The position numbers were made by a program, and so were the translations under genes. From contig NC_134850.1 in assembly GCF_965363235.1 (NCBI RefSeq), positions 45,132,602 through 45,196,601 on the forward strand: 64,000 bases of DNA, written 5' to 3'. Position 1 is the first letter of the stretch. The number at the start of each line of letters is the position of its first letter. This document shows positions 12,778-25,600 of the stretch, piece by piece. The notes under the pieces are model-generated. The model did no database searches and was not told the DNA's origin. It was given only the letters and a program-made list of their open reading frames with translations. This stretch comes from Mytilus galloprovincialis (taxonomy: Eukaryota; Mollusca; Bivalvia; Mytilida; Mytilidae).

Positions 12778-13062
12778 AAAATATGCATCTTCGCTAGCCA
12801 AGGGTTACGATCCACCCCGTTCTCTCCACCCTTGGCGGATTGAGCTAAAATTTCAGAGACACAAAGTAAGGATTATTATTGGTTGCAGTCGAAACTTGCT
12901 GCATCCAATCAAAATGCGCCTACATGTATAACATGATCACGTGTAAATGTAGAAAGTGTTTGTACATCATGAACATTGTTATCACAAATGTTGGCTCAAT
13001 ATGCCAAGGGTGGAGAGAATGGGAGTGGAACGTAACACTTGGCTAGCGAAGATGAAAATATG
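12778..13062. mobile_element. hAT-like MITE with 8-bp target duplication, upstream of SCO1
   Basis: The element spans 12786-13054. It begins CATCTTCGCTAGCCAAG and ends with the reverse complement, CTTGGCTAGCGAAGATG, and the inverted match continues inward for about 50 bp. The 8-bp direct repeat AAAATATG lies at 12778-12785 and 13055-13062. An 8-bp duplication fits the hAT superfamily. It sits about 330 bp before the SCO1 start codon, in the likely promoter or first-intron region. Confidence 0.85.
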
Positions 13063-13396
13063 AAACTAGGAATGCCTCTACATGTACTTCAAACACAATA
13101 CTGGTATAAAATTTTACTCCAGAATTGTCATCCAGTAAAGTACATTGTTTGTACATGTACATGTTGTACCAGACTTGTTATAAACAGGATGTTTAAGCTA
13201 TTAAAGAATAAAATTACACATTACAATACAAGGTACCATACATCATGTACATCCAGATGTATTATTACTAATCAGCTAAATTCTACATGTTTGCATGTAC
13301 ATACAACTCTTAAAACACTTACTGTTTCTCTCAATCTAATGAACTATGATTATCCCATGTATATGAATATTTTTTTTTCAGTGGACGAGGAGTTTC

Positions 13397-13648
13397 ATGA
13401 ATCACTCCTGCACCAGTAAAAGCATATCGGGACATTCTGTGCAAAACTCATTTATACCATTTCATCAGGTTCAATCTCTTTCAAACTGTCAAAAATTATT
13501 GCTTCAGAGAACAAGTTCTTTCAATTCTGTGATTAAAAGGTGGAATTCAGATAAAACAAGTGGAAGTCCTGAGGAAGACAAAAAACCTCCAAAGCAATCG
13601 GAGGAACCCAAAAAAACTCCAAAGAAATCAAAAAGAGAAGTAGGATCG
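13397..13648 (+). CDS. SCO1: SCO1 coding exon 1 (presequence)
   Basis: Encodes residues 1-84 and ends in phase 0 at TCG|GTAAGA. The first half is rich in Ser, Gln and basic residues with few acids, as expected of a mitochondrial import sequence. The second half is a Lys/Pro/Glu linker. The start at 13397 is the first ATG after the acceptor-like polypyrimidine tract ending at 13381. Confidence 0.85.
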
Positions 13649-16600
13649 GTAAGATATTAAATTATTGCATTAAGCTCAATAGTCATCTGGTCATGATTGT
13701 TCATATTTCAATTGACCAATAATTTTAACTTCTAGCATCTAAATAATGGAAATGTACATGGTACAATATCTAGAGTTAAACACAAGTAAATCTGTATGAT
13801 TGAATAAAACTATTTATTTGAATGCTGTATGTTCGATTCCCGACTGGGATGAAAATTTCAGGGACTGAATTTTCGGCTCTCCCTTGACACCATTTGCGAG
13901 TATCATGAGTATGGTCTTGAGGAAACGATGATAGTCCGTTGAAAGGGGAAGATAAATTGCTGACCCGTGTTAAGAGAGAGCCATATCTCTTGCACGTTAA
14001 AGACATCCTTGTAGATTTTGAAAAAGAGCAGGCTAATGCCGCTACAAGGCAGAACTCGTACCCACAAAGTGGAAAGGGATTAATATAAGTTGCAAAACTT
14101 GTTTCCCAATCCACTATAAATAAATATGTTTAAACTAATGCTGTATGTACATAATGTACTCAATGTATTGTTTTATGGTTTTAGCCAGTCACATGGAAAA
14201 CTCTTGGTCTTACTGCTGCAGTTGGTACAGTAATGTTACTGTATTTTAATCATGTTAAGAAGAAGCGTGAACTAGGTAAGCGTAGTGTTTATATTATCCA
14301 ATTTGTTATTGTCCTATTAATGTTTTCTATTGTATTTTGCTCCCTGTGTGAGCCAATTTAATGAAAATAAAACATTCTATATATAGCTGGTCATGCAACC
14401 TCATACAGAATAATAACATGAAACAATTAATAAAATAGATAGGGGAATATCCCATGTCACTGATATTATACATGTTATACATGTTATAAGTGATTTTGAA
14501 ATTATTTTTTAGTACAGTTTTATCAAGAATTATCGAAATATATGAGTCATCTACCTTTATTCTTGTCTGAAATTGCTAAAATGAGAAGTGCATTTCAGCA
14601 TGTTAGGGATAAATAACATCTTTTTTTCGGATGAGTCGAAGTTTTCACGTGGTCCCGAACTTTATTTGCATACAAAAGTATGTCATTCGACTCCTGATGA
14701 GTCGAAATTGGATGAGTCGAAATTTCGGTTGAGTCGAACTAAATTTACGGTCCCAAGGTTAACAAAAGCATTCGAAATTCATTTTTTTATCTCGAACTAA
14801 TACACATATGTCAAAACATGACCTCCGGGATTTAAATGGATTGAAGAGTTAATCTGACAATACACGTGTAATTAAATTTCCGGTCACTGACCACTGTATT
14901 GATTTATGACATGCTTTTTCCATGAGTGTTTACCTAAGATTATCTTTTATAGAATTTTTATAAATAATTAGTGATACATTGTTAATGTTCATGAAAAAGT
15001 ATTTAAATTGTTTACAAAACAATTAATTTGTTATTTACACTAATGAGCTTGGGTGTGTATAAAGTGAGGATTATGGCTTCCGTTGATGATCACCTAAAAA
15101 CTACCCAAACGGCGTCTTTAATCTTGTTATATATTCTTTTGAAAAGAAAGAGTGAGATAAAACAAAATGAATAGAAATCAAAATTTTCTTAAATCACTTG
15201 TATCCGAGAATAAACAATTTTGTCAGCTATTAGCGACCTGAATTACGAAACTGTCGATTTGAAATTACTCTCTTGGAAAAGCCATATGATTTTTTTTTAT
15301 TGAAACAATTGAATAAGTAAGAAAAAAAGTCATTATACATTAATAATAAAAGACTGTGACATACAAATACGTCGATCTGATACAAGAATATCGATCCCCT
15401 TGCCATATTCACCCAGATTTATTTTAGCTTTACCAATCTAAGTAAGAGTTGTGTCCCTTAGATTGTCGAACTTCCGGTGTTCGTTTGAGTCGAACTACGC
15501 GTATCTCGAAATATTTCTCTGGTCCGGCTGACTTCGACATAACGAGAGTTGACTGTACATTTATATCATGCTTGAATGAGTTTGTGATAAATAAAATTGA
15601 GAATGGAATTGGGAAATGTGTTAAAGAGACAACCACCAAAGAGCAGAAAACAGCCAAAGGCCACCTAAGGATCTTCAATACAGCTAGAAAACCCTCACCC
15701 GGAGACCTGCTTCAGTGTGCCCCTAAACAAAAATATGTACTAGTTCAGTGATAATGGACTTCATACTACACTCCGAAATATATAAAAGCTATAATAGTTT
15801 ATTAAAGGGGCACTAACTACGAGATATATGAAAAACCTAATATATTATTTTTTTTTTTGGCTCAATCAGTAATGAAATACAAATAGTGAAATTATAATTC
15901 CCTTTTAGTAGCCAATAAGGTTCAATTTTGTCAAAATAAGCAAAAAAAGCATTGATTATCATTGAATCCGTATTCATGTGAACTTTGATTTAACCCCTTA
16001 GCTTGGGATGGATAACACGTGAATTGTATGTGTAAAGTTATTTAAAGGAAGAGAATGTCAACATTGAAAGTGAAACAAAGGTAAATCATTTGATTGACTG
16101 ATTCAATCCACAAATAAACATTATAATACAGGTAAAAACGAAGATAAACATTTATTTTTTATCTGTAATATGAAATTAAATTGACCTAAAATAATTCAAC
16201 AGCACGTGTTTGCCTAATCTATTTATATCTATATTTATGTTTACATTGCTTATATGGTCATCTGATGACTATTGAGGTCAACTCGATAAATAATTAGACG
16301 GCGTCTAGACTCAAATACACAAGAAACAAAGCTACATATTTTCATGCCTGTGCCTTGTTAATTGTTTTATTTAGACTTTAATAGTTTGGATAAATGTTTT
16401 ACATTGTTAAAAATCAAATATGAGAATTTGATTAGAATCGGTGAACATGAATTTGACAGCTAGTGCCCCTTTAATAATATTTCAATTTTGCATAAATATC
16501 TGTAAACATTATGCACATGGTAATGAATTGAGTACAATTTTTACACAAATCCATACACATGTCATGTCAGAAGACTTACATGACTTAGTTTGATTTTTGT

Positions 16601-19600
16601 GCTGGAGATTCGTCATTAAGAAATCTTTAAAGTTTGATTGCATACTAGCATGAACAAGGCATAAAAGAGTATCTGTAAAAAAATTTAATATTTGACTGGA
16701 AAACAGACCACCCCAACCTCCAACGACATGAACAACTAACATCCCAAGAAAATAGACACCAAAAAAAAAATCCCCAAAAAACATTTTTTGGATTACTTAT
16801 TCTATTTATATACATGTATATATATATAACTTGGTATAGACACAAACTGTGATGAGTTATATCAGTTAAATGGCTGATGCTCAAACAAATTTTGCATTTG
16901 CATTTCTACATACCTGTCAACCCTCTTGTTTTTACTGGGAATCTCTTGTGTATACAAAGAAATATGTAAATCTCCTGCGCAGAAGTGCATGAAGTGTAGA
17001 ATCTTCCCCAGTAAGATATTTTAACCCAGAAAGACCAGTGTTTGTATTTCTCTGGCATTATCTTCACAATCAATAGACATGTTTGAAGTAAATAAACAAT
17101 CTGTGATCTTTGAAAAATTTTAGTCAGTAGTTTTTATAAGTAACTGAAGGTTTCCAAGATTGGCAGGTTTATCTTTCTATAAACTCATCAACCATTTGAA
17201 TTCTCTTTTGATTATAGAATTAGCACGCGAGAGAAATGCATCAGTAGGCAAAGCTGCAATAGGTGGAGAATGGTCTTTAGTCGACTACAACGGTGAGCCA
17301 AAGACAGACAAAGATTATCAAGGAAAATGGCTGGCTATTTATTTTGGTTTTACACATTGTCCAGATATCTGCCCGGATGAAATAGAAAAAATGTGTGAAG
17401 TTGTAGATATTTTAGGTAAGTATATTTAAAAATATCTGTTGTGTATTTGATTGCTCAAATATTCAAAGTAAAAAATACTAATCAACCCCCACAAATTCAG
17501 GTAAGGGAAAACCTGTAATGTATTGAATTTGTAATAATTTGTTTCAAAAGAAGGGGTACACCATGTATATACTGTCTGACCTTTTTACTAATGAAGAAGC
17601 AAGCTCAAATGTCCATAACCAATTTCTGTCACATCTGTCTCAACAACTACATGTCATAGCTTTGTGATATTCTACTCCAATCTTCATGTGGTTATGCCAT
17701 ACCCACAACTGTCATATAGGATCTTTGTTAATAGCTAAAAAATGTAGGGTAATTTGAAATACCATCTTGTTTTTAGAAATTAAAGCATTACCGATATGCA
17801 ATAACACAGTCTATCAGACAATCTTTATAGATAGCGTCACATTCAATGAAATATACAATCACATTACCTTGAGGGAGCCCTAGGGAGACCATTGCTTAAT
17901 GTCTGACATTTATCAGTTCTTTTAATGGATATGTATAGTGATGTCATGGATCCAAAATAACTTATATGAATCAATCTTAAACGGAACGATATGATTATTT
18001 CCAGTTTATCATGTTTATCAATAAGTGGCCAAAATGTGTTTATCCCATTATCATGTTTATCATGTTTATGTAAATAGAAGCTGGGTACAACTATAATAGT
18101 TTGTGGAAATATTTTTTTAATTGGAGTTGTCTCCCATTTTACAGACCAGAAAGTGGGGGAAATTCAAATAAACAGATACAGTACTGTATTTCATTTTATC
18201 ACAAAAAAAAACCAACATAATAAATGTTATGGTTCTTCATTTAATAGCTATGCTTACAGCTGGGATCTGACAACACTCCATTTGACTTTCTATTCTGGTA
18301 TATTTTACATCAGCTAATACATTTTTGGCCTCAATTCTTTAAAAATGTGTTTCACAATGAAAAATCAAAGGGTACAGAAGGTCGCAGAGAGTAGAACGGA
18401 GTGTTGTCAATGTAAGGGAAGTGTTTTACACAGGATCTGTATCTAGATCAGATTGCAATACAAAAGATGTACATTTACATGTGTAAAAATTTATAACTTG
18501 CAGGCAAAACAGCTGGTGTCCCAGAACTGGTACCATTATTTGTCACAGTAGATCCAGACAGAGATAGTAAAGAAGCGGTCAAAAAATATTGTAAAGGTAA
18601 ATAATTCATTGAGATGTTAAACTTTTAAAGCTTTATTTGAATAAAATATCAGTTTAAAGTATTTGTTTGCACATATACAAATATGTAAATTATAGGTGGC
18701 TGTCACATTTGAGTCATGCATCTGAGATTAAGATGACCCTTACTGGTGAATAACAAAATATAATGGAAAAAGGAAAATAAATGATTTTTTATAATCTTCT
18801 CTTTTACATTGTTTCACAGTTTTATTGTCGGAGCCTTTTATAGCAGACTATAAGATATGGATTTTTCTCATTGTTGGAGGTTGAACTGTGGCCTATAATT
18901 GCTAACTAGGACTTAATTTTAATCATATATACCAAATGTCCTCCTATTTTTATAGACAAAAACTTATCTTACAAAATCAGTTATTGCCAGTACTCTTAGA
19001 TAATTAGTGTGTTTTGTCTTGATGTTACGTGTGTTCAGACTCGATAATTAGTGTGTTTTGTCTTGATGTAACGTGTGTTCAGACTCTTAGATAATTAGTG
19101 TGTTTTGTCTTGATGTAACGTGTGTTCAGACTCTTAGATAATTAGTGTGTTTTGTCTTGATGTTACGTGTGTTCAGACTCTTAGATAATTAGTGTGTTTT
19201 GTCTTGATCATGTTGATGTAACGTGTGTTCAGACTCTTAGATAATTAGTGTGTTTTGTCTTGATCATGTTGATGTAACGTGTGTTCAGACTCTTAGATAA
19301 TTAGTGTGTTTTGTCTTGATGTTACATGTGTTCAGACTCTTAGATAATTAGTGTGTTTTGTCTTGATGTTAAATGTGTTCAGACTCTTAGATAATTAGTG
19401 TGTTTTGTCTTGATGTAACATGTGTTCAGACTCTTAGATAATTAGTGTGTTTTTTCTTGATGTTACGTGTGTTCAGACTCTTAGATAATTAGTGTGTTTT
19501 GTCTTGATGTTACGTGTGTTCAGACTCTTAGATATTAAGTGTGTTTTGTCTTGATGTAACGTGTGTTCAGACTCTTAGATAATTAGTGTGTTTTGTCTTG

Positions 19601-22600
19601 ATGTAACGTGTGTTCAGACTCTTAGATAATTAGTGTGTTTTGTCTTGATGTAACCTGTGTTCATACTCTTAGATAATTAGTGTGTTTTGTCTTGATGTTA
19701 CGTGTGTTCAGACTCTTAGATAATTAGTGTGCTTTGTCTTGATCATGTTGATGTAACGTGTGTTCAGACTCTTAGATAATTAGTGTGCTTTGTCTTGATC
19801 ATGTTGATGTAACGTGTGTTCAGACTCTTAGATAATTAGTGTGTTTTGTCTTGATGTTACGTGTGTTCAGACTCTTAGGTAATTAGTGTGTTTTGTCTTG
19901 ATGTTACGTGTGTTCAGACTCTTAGATAATTAGTGTGTTTTGTCTTGATGTAAAGTGTGTTCAGACTCTTAGATAATTAGTGTGTTTTGTCTTGATGTAA
20001 CGTGTGTTCAGACTCTTAAATAATTAGTGTGTTTTGTCTTGATGTTACGTGTGTTCAGACTCTTAGATAATTAGTGTGTTTTGTCTTGATCATGTTGATG
20101 TAACGTGTGTTCAGACTCTTAGATAATTAGTGTGTTTTGTCTTGATGTTACGTGTGTTCAGACTCTTAGATTTATATAATTAGTGTGTTTTGTCTTGATG
20201 TTACATGTGTTCAGACTCTTAGATAATTAGTGTGTTTTGTCTTGATGTAAAGTGTGTTCAGACTCTTAGATAATTAGTGTGTTTTGTCTTGATGTTACGT
20301 GTGTTTCAGTGGCGGATGCAGGAATTTTCGAAAGGGGGGTGCTAGCCCAGGGCAAAGGGGGGGTGCAGGGGGGGTGCAAAACATATGTCCCGATTCAAAT
20401 GCATTGATCGGCCAAAATAAAGGGGGGGTGCGGACCCCCGGAACCCCCCCTCTGGATCCGCCACTGTGTTCAGACTCTTAGATAATTAGTGTGTTTTGTC
20501 TTGATCATGTTGATGTAACGTGTGTTCAGACTCTTAGATAATTAGTGTGTTTTGTCTTGATGTAACGTGTGTTCAGACTCTTAGATAATTAGTGTGTTTT
20601 GTCTTGATGTTACTTGTGTTCAGACTCTTAGATAATTAGTGTGTTTTGTCTTGATGTAACGTGTGTTCAGACTCTTAGATAATTAGTGTGTTTTGTCTTG
20701 ATGTTACGTGTGTTCAGACTCTTAGATAATTAGAGTGTTTTGTCTTGATGTAACGTGTGTTCAAACTCTTAGATAATTAGTGTGTTTTGTCTTGATGTTA
20801 CGTGTGTTCAGACTCTTAGATAATTAGAGTGTTTTGTCTTGATGTAACGTGTGTTCAGACTCTTAGATAATTAGTGTGTTTTGTCTTGATGTTACGTGTG
20901 TTCAGACTCTTAGATAATTAGTGTGTTTTGTCTTGATGTAACGTGTGTTCAGACTCTCAGATAATTAGTGTTTTGTCTTGATGTAACGTGTGTTCAGAAA
21001 TTATTGTAAAATCACAATAAATAATCTTTCAAATTTGTCCATCGTTCTAAACCCAATAGATTTCTGAATTTACAGATTTTTTTTGTCATCATGTTAATCA
21101 GAATTCCAATAGATTTTACAGTTGTTATTTACATATTGTGCTGTCACAACATGCATAGGGTTGTCCCAATGTAAATGGAGGGCTGAGTCTTCACAAACTT
21201 TTTCAACCTATTACATTTTTGGTTTGGCTATCCCGAGTCATGGGCCAGTTATTTAGTGTTGATTGATGGATTTTTTTTATCTGTCATATTTGTTTTTAAT
21301 TACATTTTTATGCCCCATTTATGGGCATTATGTTTTCTGGTCTGTGTGTCTGTTCATCTGTCTGATTGTCTGTCTGTCTGTTCATCTGTCTGTTTGTCCG
21401 ACTGTCCCGCTTTAGCATGTTTAGGTTTAAGTTTTTGGTCAAGGTAGTTTTTGATGAAGTTGAAGTCTAATCAACTTGAAACTTAGTACACATGTTCCTT
21501 ATGATAAGATCTTTCTAATTTTGATTTAACTCAAATTAGAGTTTTGACCCCAATTCATGGTCCACTTAACATGGAAAATGATAGTGTGAGTGGGGCATCT
21601 GTGTACTATGGATTTCTCTTGTATTTTCATAAATCATGCAGTTAGTTTCATGTTTGAATTGATAAAAAATTTACAACTGACTATACATTATGGCATTTAA
21701 TCATTGTTAAAGGCCTTACAGAAACCTACATAGTTGCTAAGATTCACCTTATTTGGACTCAGCATGCTAAAGGGGATAGTTGTCTCATTGGCAATCATAC
21801 CACATCTTATTGTTAAAGAAATAGAAAAGGACCCTTTGATTCTCAATGTATTACATGTTATAGATGTGATTTTTTTTCTGGATGAGTTCCATGAATTTGC
21901 AATTTGCAGAAATAATAATGACTGACAGATGGAAAATACTGTAGATTCACTTATTTTCGTGGATTAAGATAACCTTGCATGTTTGTGAATATTTGATATA
22001 GTGGTTTTGTCGAAGTTTGCAAATGGGCCTGTAGGAAATTTGTCATTTGTTGAAAATTTAATTTCGTGGATCGTCGAAACCTACGAAATGCACGACAATT
22101 GGTATCCAACCATAATAATGTATCTACAATACTCCTGTCCTAGCTATGGTACAAGGTAAAATTGATACATAATATATCAGAAAAAATCTTCTGGTATAAG
22201 TCATTTTGTAAGTTGTAACTATTTATTGTTATATATACTTACACTCATATGTTGATATAATTTATCTGAGTTAAAACCCTGTATTTAAAAGAACGCAATG
22301 TTTACAAATGTTTTTGTCATTATACATTTGTTATTATTTAGAAATATTATATATCTCATTACTTACTTAATACTTCCTTCTGTCATGTCTTTGCTGATTT
22401 CTGGTTTTGCTTATGCTATTTATTTTTAAATCACCATTTATTGTGTGAAAATATCAGTGTACATGTATGAGTATCAAGTTTTTCAAGCATTGTTTTTAGT
22501 ACAAAAACTACCTCTGTTGAATTTGAATGAAAAATTATTGTAACTTCCTGATAGATGTCAGTGTTCAAAAAAGATTTGTGAATAGAAAATGTTTTAGGTT

Positions 22601-25600
22601 TTCTATGTTTCTTATTGACACTTTTCTTTTCATTAAATTTATTTCAATGGATAAAGATTTTTTGAGTATATGTATATGATTTTATTTATCAGGATTTTTG
22701 TGACAAGTACATTGAGTGTGGTTTTTGGGGAATCAAAACCCTATGTTACTGACTTGATATCTTAATTTTCCAAGGCTGATTACTACCTTTTTTATACACA
22801 CAATATAGTGCATTGATCATAACATTCTATACATTCTATCCATGAACATTTACAGAAATTTATCAATGGAATAATATACTCAGATATTTAAGTCACAAAA
22901 CGATGTTACACCTGTCAAGAAAATTACATAACTTTTGCAAGGTGCAGGAATCTAATACCTGTTCTGAAAATATAAATGATGTCATTGTTATGTTGTTTAA
23001 GTTATCTTTAAAAATTGGAGTTATCTGCCATTGTCAATAATTCTAGTTGAATCAACTACAACCAATCCTTTATTGGCAATGCAATAAAATTGAGAATGGA
23101 AATGGGGAATGTGTCAAAGAGACAACAACCCGACCATAGAACAGACAACAGCAGAAGGTCACCAACAGGTCTTCAATGCAGCGAGAAATTCCCACACCCT
23201 GAGGTGTCCTTCAGCTGGCCCCTAAACAAATATATATACTAGCTCAGTGATAATGAACGCCATACTTAACTCCAAATTGTACACAAGAAACTAAAATTTA
23301 AAATAATACAAGACTAACAAAGGCCAGAGGCTCCTGACTTGGGACAGGCGCAAAAATGCGGCGGGGTTAAACATGTTTATGAGATCTCAACCCTCCCCTA
23401 TACCTCTAGCCAATGTAGAAAAGTAAACGCATAACAATATGCACATTAAAATTCAGTTCAAGAGAAATCTGAGTCTGATGTCAGAAGATGTAACCATAGA
23501 AAATAACATATTTGATTTAATTCTCACTGATAGATTAACACAATCTTTACCCTTCAATGCTTCAGCGCTTACAAGCACTTTGATTTATATATGTCAGAAG
23601 AGAAGATTCACAAAATTGGCTATTATATTTTGAAGCCTTTTTTCATTCTGGTGAAAATAGTTCACATTTTACATATAAATAGATATAACTAGTAATACAA
23701 AACAATTTAAATTTTTATATTTAAAGCGCGAGGCTTGCCAAGCTTTTCAAAAAAATTAAAATTTAACTGTTGAGAGGGGAGAAATATCGTAATACATTAA
23801 GAGTTATAGTGGTGGAATCTGTTTCTTTAATGACTTTTATTCTTCCTTCTTCCTTTTCAAAGATTTGAAGAAAGTTGTGTACTTTTTATGTGACGTCATC
23901 AGGTATGGGTGTCTTTTTCATGACGTCATCAGGCATGGTTGTCTTTTTTCATGATGTCACAATAGGAAAATCAAGAAGAAGCCAAGGAAATTTAACGTTA
24001 AGAGTTAAATTTTGGCCGATCATTTGCTGAGAACAGATTTTCACTTGTGAGGAGATTTATTTTTCTCACACCAATCAAGAAATGTGTAAATAGCGCAAAA
24101 ATTGGAGAAATTGAGTATTAATCTGTAATGATTATATTGAGAAGTAAAAATGTCATAAATGTGATAAGGTGTTGCATTGTAACTTTCACTATTTACATGA
24201 AACTTTCAATAATACACAAATTAAAAGTATAGACATATTTCACAACTCAGTGTATATACATGTATGAAAATTTTAGAATGAGGCAGTGTTTTTGACCCTT
24301 GACTAAACAATAGTAATAATACTTTATTCTAAAAGCAAGTACAGCTTATAGGATATTAAGGATATATGTTCTTGTGAACTAGGCTTTACGAGTATACAAT
24401 TTTGCAAGTCAATTTTATTGTTTTATTTTCAGAATTTTCTCCAAAACTATTAGGACTTACTGGTACCCATGAACAAATACAACAAATGACCAGAACATTT
24501 AGAGTATATTACAGCAAGGGACCAGTTGATGAAGATGGAGATTATATTGTAAGTACCAATATTGTGGATACCAGTATTATCATGATTATAGTGGCATAAC
24601 AGGGATGACATTACTTCAGATTTTATTTTTTGGGATACGATTGCTTTCAAGCAATCTGTAGACAGATACCGGTGGCTCAGAGCATTGCCCTCACGTCAAT
24701 CGTTTTATTCTAAACATTAAGGAACATCTCATATTCTTATGATTGTCTTGCTTTAAAAGGTAAAAACAAACAAAGGGATTGAGCAACTGTCCTATAATGT
24801 TCTTTTCATAATCTTCATGTTTGATAATTCCCTTGACTTATATGGGTGTTTTTAACAACACGGAAAATCAGAAATTGAGCAGTATTTATATTTAGTGTTT
24901 TTATAAATTTAGAAACACGTCAGAGGGAATTCCCAGTTTTGATAAAATTGAGAGTTCTCTGAATTCCGATAAATCTATTTCTGTCATATAAGAACTGAAG
25001 TGGAGTTTTTCTTATATGTTACCGTTATTAAACTGATATTTGAGATTGTACTTCCATAAAGAAATAAAGAACCATCTATATATAAAAATTTAATATACGT
25101 TCTTGCTCCAGGGTTTGTTTTGGAAATTATGCGCATGCGTATAGTTTTCTTGACTTCAAGGGGTTTTAGATTGAATGGTTGCTCTGGATTCCCCACTCAA
25201 TTAATTGATTTATAACTCATGGGATCTTTTCAATGTATGTCTGCTATTGAGGGTTATTGTTGTTGCATAATTTTAAATCATATGCATCATTTAAATTAAA
25301 ATAAATGAAATTCACATCGTAGAACACCCCTTCAGGCGAAATGGAGTCTTCCATATTATCGTTTCGAGTTGTCTCCCTTCCGGAAGTAACTTCCATGAAT
25401 TCTGAATCAAAACAAAACGTCGAGTATTAGCTCGTTCTGTCAATAAACGTCGTATTATATTAAAAACGATCGCAATTTAAACCGATAAATGTGTACGGAA
25501 AGGAGTCATGATCACTGACCCAAAGGAAATTAAATATTTAAAGAGTTAGAATTAACGTAGAAAAATAGGTGATAAGATACGAAACTTGTGAAATACCTTC

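Noticed and set aside
13039..13419. A 126-codon frame overlapping the SCO1 start
   Set aside because: It begins inside the end of the hAT-like MITE, runs in a different frame from SCO1 and shows no family resemblance.
15430..15751. Overlapping frames of 82 and 100 codons on opposite strands
   Set aside because: They cover the decayed pogo-like terminus and the AAATTGAGAATGGAA-family repeat in SCO1 intron 2.
18991..20998. Regular repeats resembling a CRISPR array
   Set aside because: The whole unit repeats with no variable spacers, it lies in an intron of an animal gene, and no cas genes are present. It is a minisatellite.
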